Made by a program: the position numbers and the translations under genes. Below are positions 1 to 8,052 of a stretch of DNA of 64,000 bases, piece after piece. The first letter of the stretch is position 1, and every line of letters begins with the position of its first letter. The stretch lies in assembly GCA_044355655.1 (NCBI GenBank), contig JBIKXS010000013.1:13872-77871 (forward strand), written 5' to 3'. A model generated the notes under the pieces. That model searched no databases and was not told the origin of the DNA. It was given only the letters and a program-made list of their open reading frames with translations. Source of the stretch: UBA3064 sp023258775 (lineage in GTDB: Bacteria; Pseudomonadota; Gammaproteobacteria; Burkholderiales; Burkholderiaceae_E).

Positions 1-21
1 ATGAGCGATAAGGTGTTCTGA
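1..21 (+). CDS. possible 3' tail of an upstream gene (partial)
   Basis: The first seven codons of the window read M-S-D-K-V-F-stop, and the stop shares one base with the rubredoxin ATG (TGATG). This could be the end of an upstream gene translationally coupled to rubredoxin. Too little is visible to identify it. Confidence 0.25.
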   Translation: MSDKVF

Positions 22-200
22 TGACTGAACAAGCAAATAAGACTTGGATGTGCCTGATTTGTGGCTGGATTTACGATGAGGCTGCTGGCCTTCCGGAAGA
101 AGGCATTGCCGCAGGAACTCGCTGGGAGGATGTACCAATCAATTGGACATGTCCCGAATGCGGTGCGAGAAAAGAAGACTTTGAGATGGTTGAAATTTAG
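21..200 (+). CDS. rubA: rubredoxin
   Basis: A 59-residue iron-sulfur electron carrier with a single Fe bound by four cysteines. Both knuckles are present: CLICG at residues 11-15 and CPECG at 44-48. Conserved aromatics surround them (W9, Y18, W35, W42), and the stretch GIAAGTRWEDVP is typical of the family. The length matches free-standing bacterial rubredoxins of 53-60 residues. The start is the ATG directly overlapping the preceding stop; there is no other in-frame Met before the CxxC motif apart from M10. The stop codon overlaps the convergent photolyase end by 4 bp. The redox partner cannot be told from the neighbours. Confidence 0.93.
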   Translation: MTEQANKTWMCLICGWIYDEAAGLPEEGIAAGTRWEDVPINWTCPECGARKEDFEMVEI

Positions 201-1765
201 GCTTTTGGTTCAGTTTCAGTCTCAGACTTCGCTCGCTTCACAACTTGATAGCGTTCTAGAGTCTTCTTTCTCGCTTGGTCGTGGTCGACGATCGGCATTG
301 GATAGTTCTGCCCAAGTTTGAAACCAATTGTCTGTGCGTCCAAACCCCCGATTTCCCAGGGTGCATGAATTTGCTGATCGGTGAGCTGTGCAAGCTCGGG
401 GACGTATCGGCGTATGAATCTTGCCTCGCGGTCGAACTTTTGGCTTTGACTTACCGGATTAAAAATCCGGAAGTAGGGTTGGGCATCGCATCCACTGGAG
501 GCTGCCCACTGCCAGCCACCGTTATTGGCTGCCAGGTCAAAATCAAGAAGATGGCGCGCAAACCAGGCTTCGCCCCAGCGCCAATCGAGTCCGAGGTCTT
601 TACACAAGAATGAGGCAGTTACCATCCGCAGGCGGTTATGCATATAGCCGCTTTGAAGGAGCTGTCGCATGGCTGCGTCTACCAGTGGATACCCTGTCTG
701 GCCATCACACCAAGCCTTGAAGTCAGCGGTCGCTTTCGGCCCCTTCTCCCAGGCAATGAGGTCATATTCAGGCTTAAAAGATTGGCGCGCTACATGTGGA
801 AAGTGATATAGAATTTGCATATAAAAATCACGCCATATCAGCTCACTCAGCCATGTTTGCGCACCGGCGTTCGAGTGCTGATTAGCGAGTCGGACTGCTT
901 GCCGAATACTAATCGTTCCAAAACGAAAATGTACTGAAAGATAAGATGGTCCTTTAAGGGCTGGGAAGTCGCGCGCCTTATCATATCGATCGATTCGAGC
1001 GGCAAAATCCGCCAAGAGCATTTGGGCACCGCTTGAACCAATCGGTACCCGTAGCTGACTCAAATTCGTCGCTTCAAAGCCGATCGCATCAAGATCGGGC
1101 GCTGTCCCAAACCACAGTCCCCAGCCCTTGGCTTGAGCCAGCTCAAGACAGGCCTTTTGCTGCAGCTGGTCCGGCGCTTTCAGGCGGCTATGATCGACCT
1201 TTGCTTCAGCGACCGCGCTTTGCATTGCCGCAAGTCGCTTAAGCCAGGATTGTTTGTATGGCGTAAAGACGCTGTACGGCTTTCCTGCCTGAGTCATAAC
1301 TTCACTTCGCTCAAAAATCACATGATCTTTGAATGAGTAGCTATCAATCTGCCTTACCTTGAGCTCATTGACCAATTGGCGGTCACGCGTCAGGGCATAG
1401 GGCTCATCATCATGATTAAAGAAAACAGCCTCGACCCCAAGCGCAAGCGCAATAGCTGGCAGGGCATCGCTGGCTTTCGCGTGGGCAGTGACCAGACTGC
1501 CCGAGAGGCTAGGTAGGCGCGCAAGGCTTTTTAGGCTCTCCCATATGAACTCAACCCGACGATCGGCGCGATCAGGTAATTCGTCGAGAATCGCGCGATC
1601 AAACACAAAAAGCAGGTGAACGGCTTGAGATACCCGGCATGCTTGGGCAAGCGCTTCATGATCTTCGATACGCAAGTCGCGGCGCAACATGACGAGGCTT
1701 CGTTGATAAGTGCGCGAGACCGCGGTCGACATCCGCTGCTCGCTGACTGTTATTCCGTCTGCCAT
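197..1765 (-). CDS. phrB: deoxyribodipyrimidine photo-lyase (class I CPD photolyase)
   Basis: A flavoprotein that splits UV-induced cyclobutane pyrimidine dimers using blue light, acting on DNA in the cytoplasm. The N-terminal Rossmann-like antenna domain (about residues 22-180) begins with the strand RSLVMLRRDLR followed by D-H-E-A-L. The C-terminal FAD/DNA domain (about 255-500) carries ELIWRDFY (308-315), TGYPLVDAAMRQL (357-369), MHNRLRM (375-381) and NNGGWQWAAS (414-423), all hallmarks of the family. Length of 522 is slightly above the usual 450-490, because of the N-terminus. The first Met lies inside a 20-bp tandem repeat; a second Met at residue 12 (position 1732) starts nearer the conserved core and may be the true start. 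Neither has a strong ribosome-binding site. Antenna cofactor type cannot be told. Confidence 0.92.
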   Translation of the reverse strand: MADGITVSEQRMSTAVSRTYQRSLVMLRRDLRIEDHEALAQACRVSQAVHLLFVFDRAILDELPDRADRRVEFIWESLKSLARLPSLSGSLVTAHAKASDALPAIALALGVEAVFFNHDDEPYALTRDRQLVNELKVRQIDSYSFKDHVIFERSEVMTQAGKPYSVFTPYKQSWLKRLAAMQSAVAEAKVDHSRLKAPDQLQQKACLELAQAKGWGLWFGTAPDLDAIGFEATNLSQLRVPIGSSGAQMLLADFAARIDRYDKARDFPALKGPSYLSVHFRFGTISIRQAVRLANQHSNAGAQTWLSELIWRDFYMQILYHFPHVARQSFKPEYDLIAWEKGPKATADFKAWCDGQTGYPLVDAAMRQLLQSGYMHNRLRMVTASFLCKDLGLDWRWGEAWFARHLLDFDLAANNGGWQWAASSGCDAQPYFRIFNPVSQSQKFDREARFIRRYVPELAQLTDQQIHAPWEIGGLDAQTIGFKLGQNYPMPIVDHDQARKKTLERYQVVKRAKSETETEPKA

Positions 1766-1827
1766 TGTGTTATTCCGTCCCCAATTGTGTTATTCCAGCC
1801 GCCATTGTGTTGTTCCGTCCGCCATTA
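1748..1827. repeat. four tandem copies of a 20-bp repeat across the phrB start
   Basis: Units lie at 1748-1767, 1768-1787, 1788-1807 and 1808-1827, with consensus TGTTATTCCGTCCGCCATTG and only one to three mismatches each. Read on the minus strand every unit offers an ATG-like start (ATGGCGGAC, one degenerate). The 20-bp period is not a multiple of three, so each copy shifts frame. A change in copy number would alter the 5' end and spacing of phrB. Confidence 0.9.
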
Positions 1828-2048
1828 ATACTTCCTCGCGGCAAGTCGGCAATTGGATCATCGAGCGCTCGGCGCATGCTGAAATCCCCGGTTGGACATG
1901 GATGTGAATCGACAAAACGTACCGATTATCGAAGAGCTAGTCTTGGCAATCCCGAGAAAGGTGAGTGCTTCAGCAGGGGATTGCCATGCAGGACTGCTAG
2001 GATCGCGCGTCAGGCAATTGCAAATTTTGCAGCGCAAAGGAGAAGCAT

Positions 2049-2828
2049 ATGGATTTAGGGATTAGAGGTCGGTGGGCCTTGGTTTGTGCCTCAAGCAAGG
2101 GCCTAGGACTTGGTTGCGCAGCGTCGCTGGCTGCCGAGGGTGTGAATTTGGTCATGAATGCACGCAGTGAGCCCTTACTTAATCAAGAGGCGACTCGTTT
2201 AGCTGCCGAATACGGCGTGACGGTACATGCAGTTGCAGGTGATATCACCACAGAGGCGATTCGTGAGAAAGCGCTGGCAGCGGCGCCGCAAATTGATATT
2301 CTGATTAACAATGCGGGCGGTCCGCCCCCTGGCGACTTTAGAAACTTTTCGCGCGACGACTGGATCAAGGCTGTCGATGCCAACATGCTTACGCCGATTG
2401 AACTCATCAAGGCTACCCTTGACGGGATGATCGCGCGCAAGTTCGGTCGGGTTGTCAACATTACATCTTCGGCAGTGAAAGCACCCATCGACGTCCTGGC
2501 GTTGTCCAACGGCGCAAGAAGTGGACTTACTGGCTTTGTCGCTGGGCTTTCACGCAAGACAGCTGTTCATAATGTAACGATCAATAATTTGCTACCTGGT
2601 ATGTTTGATACTGATCGACTTCGTGGAACGATTAAGGCGGCTGCAGCGCAAATGGGCGTTTCAGAAGATGAGGCAGCGACTCGCCGCATGGCTGGTGTTC
2701 CAGCAGGACGTTTTGGGAATGCCCATGAGTTCGGGCAGGCATGCGCTTATTTATGTAGCGCACAAGCGTCTTATGTAACAGGTCAGAATTTTTTAATTGA
2801 TGGCGGTGCCTATCCGGGGACGTATTGA
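2049..2828 (+). CDS. SDR-family oxidoreductase-like protein lacking the Tyr/Lys catalytic pair
   Basis: A 259-residue short-chain dehydrogenase/reductase fold. Visible motifs are a Rossmann start with ASSKGLGLGCA (residues 15-25), NNAGG (about 86-90), the conserved N after it, and ITSSAVK at the active-site serine strand. Where a normal SDR has YxxxK, this protein reads SNGARSG, so Tyr and Lys are both missing. The C-terminus (INNLLPGMFDT, YVTGQNFLIDGG) is typical. This matches the known SDR-like subgroup resembling 3-oxoacyl-ACP reductase with an imperfect tetrad. A ribosome-binding site (AAAGGAG) precedes ATG by about six bases. Substrate unknown; whether it reduces anything is uncertain. 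It is followed by a quinone reductase in the same direction. Confidence 0.85.
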   Translation: MDLGIRGRWALVCASSKGLGLGCAASLAAEGVNLVMNARSEPLLNQEATRLAAEYGVTVHAVAGDITTEAIREKALAAAPQIDILINNAGGPPPGDFRNFSRDDWIKAVDANMLTPIELIKATLDGMIARKFGRVVNITSSAVKAPIDVLALSNGARSGLTGFVAGLSRKTAVHNVTINNLLPGMFDTDRLRGTIKAAAAQMGVSEDEAATRRMAGVPAGRFGNAHEFGQACAYLCSAQASYVTGQNFLIDGGAYPGTY

Positions 2829-2905
2829 TTGCTGCGACCAGGCACTTTGCGGCATAGACAATCACACCTGCTCATTAGTCTTTAGCTATTTAAAGGAGAA
2901 TCAAT

Positions 2906-3883
2906 ATGGCAACGCAGCAAACAAAAGCAATCCGGATGACCGCCACGGGTGGCCCAGAGGTCATGACATTTGTCGATGTTGAGCTTGGAGCGCCCGCTGC
3001 CGGCGAAATTCAAGTGCGCCATGAAGCGATCGGTTTAAATTATATCGATGTGTATTTCAGAACTGGTTTATACCCTGTTCCGCTACCTGCCGGGCTTGGC
3101 TTAGAGGGTGCAGGCGTCGTTACGGCCGTTGGCGAAGGCGTCGACTTCAAGCCTGGCGATCGGGTAGCTTATTGCGATCGGCCGCCAGGCTCGTATGCAC
3201 AAATGCGCAACATGCCTGCAAAGTCGGTGGTGAAAGTACCTGATGGTATCGGCTTGGATACGGCTGCAGCGATGATGCTCAAAGGCATGACGGTTGAGTA
3301 TTTGTTTCACCGTACTTTCCAAGTTCAAGCCGGACAAACGATCCTCTTTCATGCCGCAGCCGGCGGTGTGGGTCTAATTGCGATGCAATGGGCGAAGGCC
3401 TTGGGCTTAACCGTTATTGGTACTGTTGGCTCCGATGAGAAGGCAGAATTAGCCAAAAAGCATGGCTGCGATTACCCGATTGTTTATACCCGTGAGAATT
3501 TCCAGCAGCGTGTCATGGAAATCACCGAAGGCAAGGGCGTACCCGTTGTCTATGACTCGATCGGCAAAGATACCTTCCAGGGCTCAATTGATTCGCTCTC
3601 GCCATTTGGGATGTTTGTCAGTTTTGGTAACGCTTCGGGGCCTGTTGCTCCCGTGCCCCTGACCGCACTCAAGGGTAGCCTTTATATGTGCAGACCGTCG
3701 TTGATGGCCCATACCGCAACGCGCTCAACCCTTGAGGCGATGTCAACGCGTTTGTTCGACATGGTGGATTCTGGCAAGGTCAAGATTGAGATCGATCAGC
3801 GATATGAACTAGAAAACGCTGCCCAATCTCATCGGGATTTGGAGTCGCGCAAAACAACAGGGTCGACCATTTTGCTGCCTTGA
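2906..3883 (+). CDS. qor: NADPH:quinone oxidoreductase (zeta-crystallin-like MDR)
   Basis: A 325-residue zinc-free medium-chain dehydrogenase that reduces quinones with NADPH in the cytosol. The N-terminal GroES-like domain contains GLNYIDVYFRTGLYP (about 48-62) and GLEGAGVV, both characteristic of quinone oxidoreductases. The nucleotide-binding domain contains AAAGGVGLIAMQWAKALG (about 151-168). No zinc ligands are present. Length is the family norm. Start chosen at the ATG preceded by AAAGGAG (2893-2899). It lies 77 bp after the SDR gene, so co-transcription is possible. The close relation to Qor-type enzymes is clear; the physiological quinone is not shown. Confidence 0.9.
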   Translation: MATQQTKAIRMTATGGPEVMTFVDVELGAPAAGEIQVRHEAIGLNYIDVYFRTGLYPVPLPAGLGLEGAGVVTAVGEGVDFKPGDRVAYCDRPPGSYAQMRNMPAKSVVKVPDGIGLDTAAAMMLKGMTVEYLFHRTFQVQAGQTILFHAAAGGVGLIAMQWAKALGLTVIGTVGSDEKAELAKKHGCDYPIVYTRENFQQRVMEITEGKGVPVVYDSIGKDTFQGSIDSLSPFGMFVSFGNASGPVAPVPLTALKGSLYMCRPSLMAHTATRSTLEAMSTRLFDMVDSGKVKIEIDQRYELENAAQSHRDLESRKTTGSTILLP

Positions 3884-3923
3884 CCAATATGCACGATCGA
3901 TAGCGCTGAACATCGAGCTTTGA

Positions 3924-4817
3924 TTGCCATGTTTTCAGACCTGTCGGCTCGTAATGCAAAAGCTTGAACGATCTGGGTCTAAGCTCGCGGCGCAATTCAA
4001 GGCGGTGGAAGACTCAGATCATTCGGGTGTTACGTCAAGCTCGAGCTTAGCTTCGGGCTTCAACCCCAATAACTTATTACATCAACGCCAGTTTGCGGGT
4101 ATTCTTCAACTCTATGGCGAAGCCGCCCTGGCTCGTCTGCAAGCGAGTCATGTTGTCGTAGCGGGTATTGGTGGTGTAGGTTCATGGGCGGCAGAGGCGC
4201 TTGCCCGATCAGCAGTCGGTCGTATTACCTTGATCGATATGGATCATATTTCGGTATCAAATATCAACCGACAGGTTCATGCACTTCACTCAACGCTAGG
4301 TTCATCAAAAATTGAGGTGATGGCCGCTCGTTTGCGCGATATACAACCTAATCTTGATCTGCAGCTCATTGATGACTTTTTGACGCTCGATAATTTGCAT
4401 CAAAGGCTCGATTTCGCTTTCGATGGCTTGATTGATGCGATTGATCAAGCTTCGGTTAAAGCTGCACTCATCGCACATATTCATCATCGTAAATTGCCGA
4501 TGGTTGTCTGTGGCGCGGCTGGAGGTCGGGTTGATCCGCTAGCACTCAAAGCACAGGACTTGGCATTTACCACCCAAGATGCTTTGTTATCGAATATTCG
4601 AGCACGGCTTCGCAAACAGCATGGTTTTCCCCGTGATCTCAAAAAGGCCTTTGGGGTTACTGCGATTTATTCACTAGAGCCCTGGCGAGGCCACCGTGCA
4701 AGTCGCGATGCGGGTTCAGCCCTAGCCTGCTCAGGGTTTGGCTCCTCGATGATGCTAACTGCCAGTATGGGCTTAGCATCGGTCGTAAGACTGATTGAAA
4801 AACTCATGACTTTGTGA
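3924..4817 (+). CDS. tcdA: tRNA threonylcarbamoyladenosine dehydratase
   Basis: An E1-like (ThiF/MoeB fold) ATP-dependent enzyme that dehydrates t6A37 in ANN-decoding tRNAs to cyclic t6A. The nucleotide-binding glycine motif GIGGVGSWAAEALARS lies near residues 82-97, followed by the conserved IDMDHISVSNINRQ. The C-terminal part contains the MVVCGAAGGR and ACSGFGSSMMLTASMG segments seen in TcdA/YgdL. Known family members are about 250-270 residues. The 297 here include about 50 residues of low-conservation N-terminus, so the Met at residue 11 (3954) or a later start is possible. No strong Shine-Dalgarno helps decide. It stands alone before the pilus cluster. Confidence 0.88.
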   Translation: MPCFQTCRLVMQKLERSGSKLAAQFKAVEDSDHSGVTSSSSLASGFNPNNLLHQRQFAGILQLYGEAALARLQASHVVVAGIGGVGSWAAEALARSAVGRITLIDMDHISVSNINRQVHALHSTLGSSKIEVMAARLRDIQPNLDLQLIDDFLTLDNLHQRLDFAFDGLIDAIDQASVKAALIAHIHHRKLPMVVCGAAGGRVDPLALKAQDLAFTTQDALLSNIRARLRKQHGFPRDLKKAFGVTAIYSLEPWRGHRASRDAGSALACSGFGSSMMLTASMGLASVVRLIEKLMTL

Positions 4818-4898
4818 TTGCTCGCAAGCTTTTGCAGTTTGCAGCACTCTTGATCTGTCATTACGGATCTTGGTTTTTCAATCTTTCGAGGAATTTTC

Positions 4899-5405
4899 AT
4901 GAAAACTGTATCGCAGCACGATCGCGCCCATGCATCTCAGGCAAGCTTCCCATTTGTCAACCTGGTTCTGCCGCAAACACCCGCGGCACAGCGTAAATCT
5001 TCCATACTGAAGTCAACGAGTTTTCTTAAGGCGTCGCCAAGCTTCAGTCTTGGTTCCACGGTAAAAGGGGCAGACCAGGAGCTCGTTGCAGGCGAGTCAG
5101 CCGTTGAAGCGAGCGCAGTCTTGGTAGGTAAGACAACGTTGGAAGGTCAGGCAATCTCGGCAGCTAAGCAAGCTGCGTCAACGCAGGATTCAGCCTCACT
5201 TGCCTCGACTATGCCTAAGCGTCTTGGTCATCGGATGCGCGGTGTGAGTCGATTCGCTAAACAGTCCAAGCAGCTTGGCGCGAGCGCTATTGAATATGGA
5301 TTGATTGCAGCGCTTATTGCATTGGTGATCGTTGGCACGATTACAACGCTTGGTGGGGCGCTGAAGCTCAAACTCGATCAACTCGGCGTTGGCTTAGGCA
5401 TTTGA
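4899..5405 (+). CDS. flp: Flp/Fap-type type IVb prepilin with a very long N-terminal extension
   Basis: The last 45 residues are a classical Flp pilin: a basic stretch (RFAKQSKQLG), then the prepilin-peptidase site G/ASAIEYG with Glu at +5 and Tyr at +6, then a hydrophobic helix (LIAALIALVIVGTITTL). Flp subunits form Tad pili after processing. Usual Flp precursors are 50-70 residues; this one has 168. The roughly 124 residues before the cleavage site are rich in Ser, Ala and Lys and have no recognised domain. GAGGAA at 4888-4893 sits five bases before the first ATG and supports the long form. The internal ATGs at 5211 and 5235 have no clear ribosome-binding site. First gene of the partial Tad cluster. 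Confidence 0.85.
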   Translation: MKTVSQHDRAHASQASFPFVNLVLPQTPAAQRKSSILKSTSFLKASPSFSLGSTVKGADQELVAGESAVEASAVLVGKTTLEGQAISAAKQAASTQDSASLASTMPKRLGHRMRGVSRFAKQSKQLGASAIEYGLIAALIALVIVGTITTLGGALKLKLDQLGVGLGI

Positions 5406-5412
5406 TTGCGCC

Positions 5413-6342
5413 ATGCAAGGCAAGACCTATCTAGTAGGGGCGCTCGGACTATGCCTGGCGCTTGGTGGTGCTTTCGGCTTGAGCCATTGGCATCATCAAG
5501 CGCTCGAAGCAGAGCGTCTTCGTTCGAGTATCCCCGTGCTGGTTGCCTTGCGAGGACTTAACCAAGGCGAAGCGCTCGGTCCCCTGGATTTCCGAATGAG
5601 CGCTTGGCCAGCCGACGCCTTACCCGAGGGTGCGATTGTTGATGCTGCTGGCATTGAAGGTCGCGTGCTCACTGCGAGTCTTCAACGTGGTGAGCCCATT
5701 TTGCTTGGAAAGCTCGCGCCGGTGGGGGCGCTCACCGGCCTTGTGCAGCGTATTAGTCTTGGGCATCGGGCAGTCAGCCTGAAAGTCACTGACGCTAGCG
5801 CTGTGAATGGCTTCATCCAGCCAGGGCACCGTGTTGATGTAATCGCTTATCTCCCAGGCAGTGCTTCAGCGGGACTTGCTGGTTTGAGTGCCCAACACCC
5901 GGCGCTGACGAGAGGTCTCATCGAAGACGTACTTGTGATTGCTGTTGATCGGGAAGCTCAAACTGATCAAGGGCGTCCCAAATCCACCTCAGTCCTCACC
6001 TTGGAAATCAAGGCGGCTGACGTGGAGCGTTTCGAACACGCGCGCCAGCTTGGTGCAATCAGCCTTGCGCTTCGCCCAGACGGTGACAACACGCCCATAC
6101 CCAGTAGCGGGCAAACAAGCGCAAGTCTGTGGTCAAGGTCCTCAACAACATCGTCAATCGGCAATACCGCTAAGGTGGTGGCCCTCAGGCCGTCAATTCC
6201 CAGGCATGAGGCAGCTCCGGGTGCGCAAACCGCCAATGCCCGTAACGATGATGCGCCCCCGGTACCGAGCCTAAAGATCGCAGCCAGCCACTGTGTGGAA
6301 ATTATTGAGGGTCTTAAGGTGAGCAGGGAGTGTTTGCCGTGA
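5413..6342 (+). CDS. cpaB: Flp pilus assembly protein CpaB/RcpC
   Basis: A 309-residue periplasmic, membrane-anchored protein of the Tad pilus, thought to work with the outer-membrane secretin. An N-terminal hydrophobic segment (about residues 5-24) is followed by a SAF-like domain (VLVALRGLNQGEALGPLDF ... LTASLQRGEPIL, about 44-103). The RcpC/CpaB core follows, with AVSLKVTDASAVNGFIQPGHRVDVIAYLP (split over about 118-148). The tail from about 215 is low-complexity and Ser/Pro-rich. It begins seven bases after flp stops and overlaps the next gene by 13 bases, so it is clearly in one operon. Confidence 0.88.
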   Translation: MQGKTYLVGALGLCLALGGAFGLSHWHHQALEAERLRSSIPVLVALRGLNQGEALGPLDFRMSAWPADALPEGAIVDAAGIEGRVLTASLQRGEPILLGKLAPVGALTGLVQRISLGHRAVSLKVTDASAVNGFIQPGHRVDVIAYLPGSASAGLAGLSAQHPALTRGLIEDVLVIAVDREAQTDQGRPKSTSVLTLEIKAADVERFEHARQLGAISLALRPDGDNTPIPSSGQTSASLWSRSSTTSSIGNTAKVVALRPSIPRHEAAPGAQTANARNDDAPPVPSLKIAASHCVEIIEGLKVSRECLP

Positions 6343-7070
6343 TTACATTATTGATACCTTTGCTGGGCTTCTGGTTATCAATCGCACTCTTACTTATTGA
6401 TGGCTTTGCCATGCCACTTGAACGTATGAAGGCCGAGCATCGCGCTGCCGATTGCATCGTTCAGGTTTCTCTGCTCAAGGATCAAGCGATTGCGCAGGGA
6501 TCGGATCAAGCGAAGGATTGTGAGAAATCGCTCGATCTGACCGCAGCACTGAAGCTTGGCAAGGTCTTATCCGGCAAGAATATCGAGTCGGTTGGAGCCT
6601 ATTCAATAACGAGTCAAACACCAACGGCCTGTGCGCTGGAATTTGCTCTTTGCGTTCAACCCGAGAATCGGGCTGAACCCATTGCCCTCAATGATTACCG
6701 TAGGATCCGCTATGAAAATCACCGTTGTAGCCTGGAAGCTCAGCGCATTCTTATGCTTTCTTCCCAGCAAATAAGTGAACCTGATTCGATTGCAGGTAAC
6801 GCCGGCCAAGATGGGGTCTCAAGCCCTCAAGTCGGCCTTGCCCCGCTTGTCAATTGCAATCAGCAAGGACCAATTGAAATCGCAACGGGGGACTGGCACT
6901 GTATTGAGTCTCATAACAATAGGCTTCGTTGGTGGGGACTTGCTTCTCAATTATCAAGCCCCTGTTTGCGCTCAGCTTCGCAGCTTTCGCAAGGCCTTGA
7001 ATTTGCAAGTCCTTCGATTGGCCGGATGCTTAAGCTGCGCCAAACCACATCGACTTCGACACCGAGTTGA
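6330..7070 (+). CDS. hypothetical membrane-anchored protein of the Tad cluster
   Basis: 246 residues, not recognised. A GTG start overlaps the cpaB end by 13 bases, with GGGAG just upstream. One N-terminal membrane helix (about residues 4-24) precedes a soluble, presumably periplasmic, part with scattered cysteines (residues about 42, 66, 93, 99, 126, 175, 191, 210). No prepilin cleavage motif is seen. Its place between cpaB and the TadE-like gene suggests a pilus-assembly or minor-pilin-associated role. This is inference from context only. Reading frame use and tight overlaps on both sides support a real gene. Confidence 0.6.
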   Translation: MFAVITLLIPLLGFWLSIALLLIDGFAMPLERMKAEHRAADCIVQVSLLKDQAIAQGSDQAKDCEKSLDLTAALKLGKVLSGKNIESVGAYSITSQTPTACALEFALCVQPENRAEPIALNDYRRIRYENHRCSLEAQRILMLSSQQISEPDSIAGNAGQDGVSSPQVGLAPLVNCNQQGPIEIATGDWHCIESHNNRLRWWGLASQLSSPCLRSASQLSQGLEFASPSIGRMLKLRQTTSTSTPS

Positions 7071-7636
7071 TCATGCTGACGGGGTCTCGTACTTTGGGGA
7101 GTTGCCAGGGCTTTGTGCAGCGACTAAGTCAGCGTTCGTCGAGTCAGTGCGCCACGCATCAGCGCTCGTCGAGTGAGTGCACCACGCATCAGCGTTTGTC
7201 GAGTCAGTGCGCCACGTATCGGCGTCCGCCTAGACAACGGAATCTGCGAGCATCTCAGGCAGCTTTGCAGCAACAAGGTCTGAGCGCTGTTGAGCTCGCA
7301 CTGATGCTCAGCCTTCTGATGCCATTAACGCTTGCAGCACTTTTCTGGGGTTCTCATTTGCATCGAAGCTGGCAACTCGAAGAAACCGGCATGGCAGCAG
7401 CCCGTTATGTAAGCAATATCGAACCTTCTTCGCTGATTCATCAAGACTTGATCGATGAGCAGATCAGGCAGCGTTGTGAGGACTTTTCTAAATTGATTGT
7501 GCGTGCAATACCCGGATTTCGCTTGCACCAATGCGAACGACTTAGCTCAACAAGCCTACAAGTCGAAATTTGGGCATCGCCGCAAGGCCTGCTGAGTGCC
7601 ACTCAGCATCAAAGTCGTTGGACCCTGCCCCACTAA
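7067..7636 (+). CDS. TadE-like pseudopilin with a repeated leader
   Basis: A 189-residue minor pilin-like protein. The prepilin motif QQQG/LSAVELALML (near residues 67-80) has Glu at +5 and leads into a hydrophobic helix (SLLMPLTLAALFWG), as in TadE/TadF proteins that are processed by the Tad prepilin peptidase. The ectodomain of about 105 residues has two cysteines that could pair. The leader of about 70 residues is unusually long and contains three 10-residue repeats (QRSSSQCATH type). The start is TTG at 7067, overlapping the previous stop, or ATG at 7073. The gene is part of the flp-tadC operon. Confidence 0.75.
   Translation: MIMLTGSRTLGSCQGFVQRLSQRSSSQCATHQRSSSECTTHQRLSSQCATYRRPPRQRNLRASQAALQQQGLSAVELALMLSLLMPLTLAALFWGSHLHRSWQLEETGMAAARYVSNIEPSSLIHQDLIDEQIRQRCEDFSKLIVRAIPGFRLHQCERLSSTSLQVEIWASPQGLLSATQHQSRWTLPH
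7130..7219 (+). repeat. three in-frame 30-bp repeats in the TadE-like leader
   Basis: Units 7130-7159, 7160-7189 and 7190-7219 share the pattern CAGCGTTCGTCGAGTCAGTG plus ten more bases, with two to four differences each. They encode QRSSSQCATH, QRSSSECTTH and QRLSSQCATY. All lie upstream of the predicted prepilin cleavage site, so they would be removed from the mature protein. Confidence 0.92.
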
Positions 7637-7677
7637 CAAGGTCGTTAATTCATTACATATCTGATTGGGAAAAATTC

Positions 7678-8019
7678 TTGAAACAAAATCTTGATGCTTT
7701 TGATGCTCGTGTTAGATCGGATCGGCAGCGAGGGCGTAGTGTCAGATCGGATCGGCAGCGTGGGAGTATCGCGCTTGAATCGGGACTTGGATTGGCTTTG
7801 CTTGCTTTGATCGTGGTGATTGGTAGCACTTATGCTTTCCAGAACATGATCTTGCAGGATGATCAACGGATTATTTCCGAAAGACTCAGAGCGCAGGCGC
7901 AAAAACTTGAACATAAAGCACCAGCAGCCAATAACATCGCAACGCAAGAAGCTGAAGATCATCGTTATGGATTCTCCCATCGATCAGCTGCAGCTGCGAT
8001 CTGGCTAAAAGATGAGTGA
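7678..8019 (+). CDS. pseudopilin-like protein (TadE/TadF-like) with a duplicated leader
   Basis: A small protein with a basic leader, then RG/SIALESGLGLALLALIVVIG: a prepilin motif with Glu at +5 followed by a 17-residue hydrophobic helix. The short ectodomain ends QEAEDHRYGFSHRSAAAAIWLKDE (about 60 residues after the helix). I placed the start at TTG 7678, seven bases after GGGA. An ATG at 7570 in the same frame would make 149 residues but overlaps the TadE-like gene by 67 bases. The leader holds two 10-residue repeats (VRSDRQRGRS, VRSDRQRGSI). It is probably a minor pilin of the Tad system. The family is not firmly recognised. Confidence 0.6.
   Translation: MKQNLDAFDARVRSDRQRGRSVRSDRQRGSIALESGLGLALLALIVVIGSTYAFQNMILQDDQRIISERLRAQAQKLEHKAPAANNIATQEAEDHRYGFSHRSAAAAIWLKDE
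7711..7770 (+). repeat. two in-frame 30-bp repeats directly before the pseudopilin cleavage site
   Basis: Units 7711-7740 and 7741-7770 differ at a handful of positions. They encode two copies of VRSDRQRG plus two residues; the second copy supplies the residues of the prepilin cleavage site itself (QRG/SIALE). Confidence 0.9.
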
Positions 8020-8052
8020 TCAGCAAGTAGACGAGTGAACTGAAAGACGCTC

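Noticed and set aside
3101..3352. Minus-strand frames opposite the quinone reductase and SDR genes
   Set aside because: No start signal or family match; the plus-strand genes are unambiguous.
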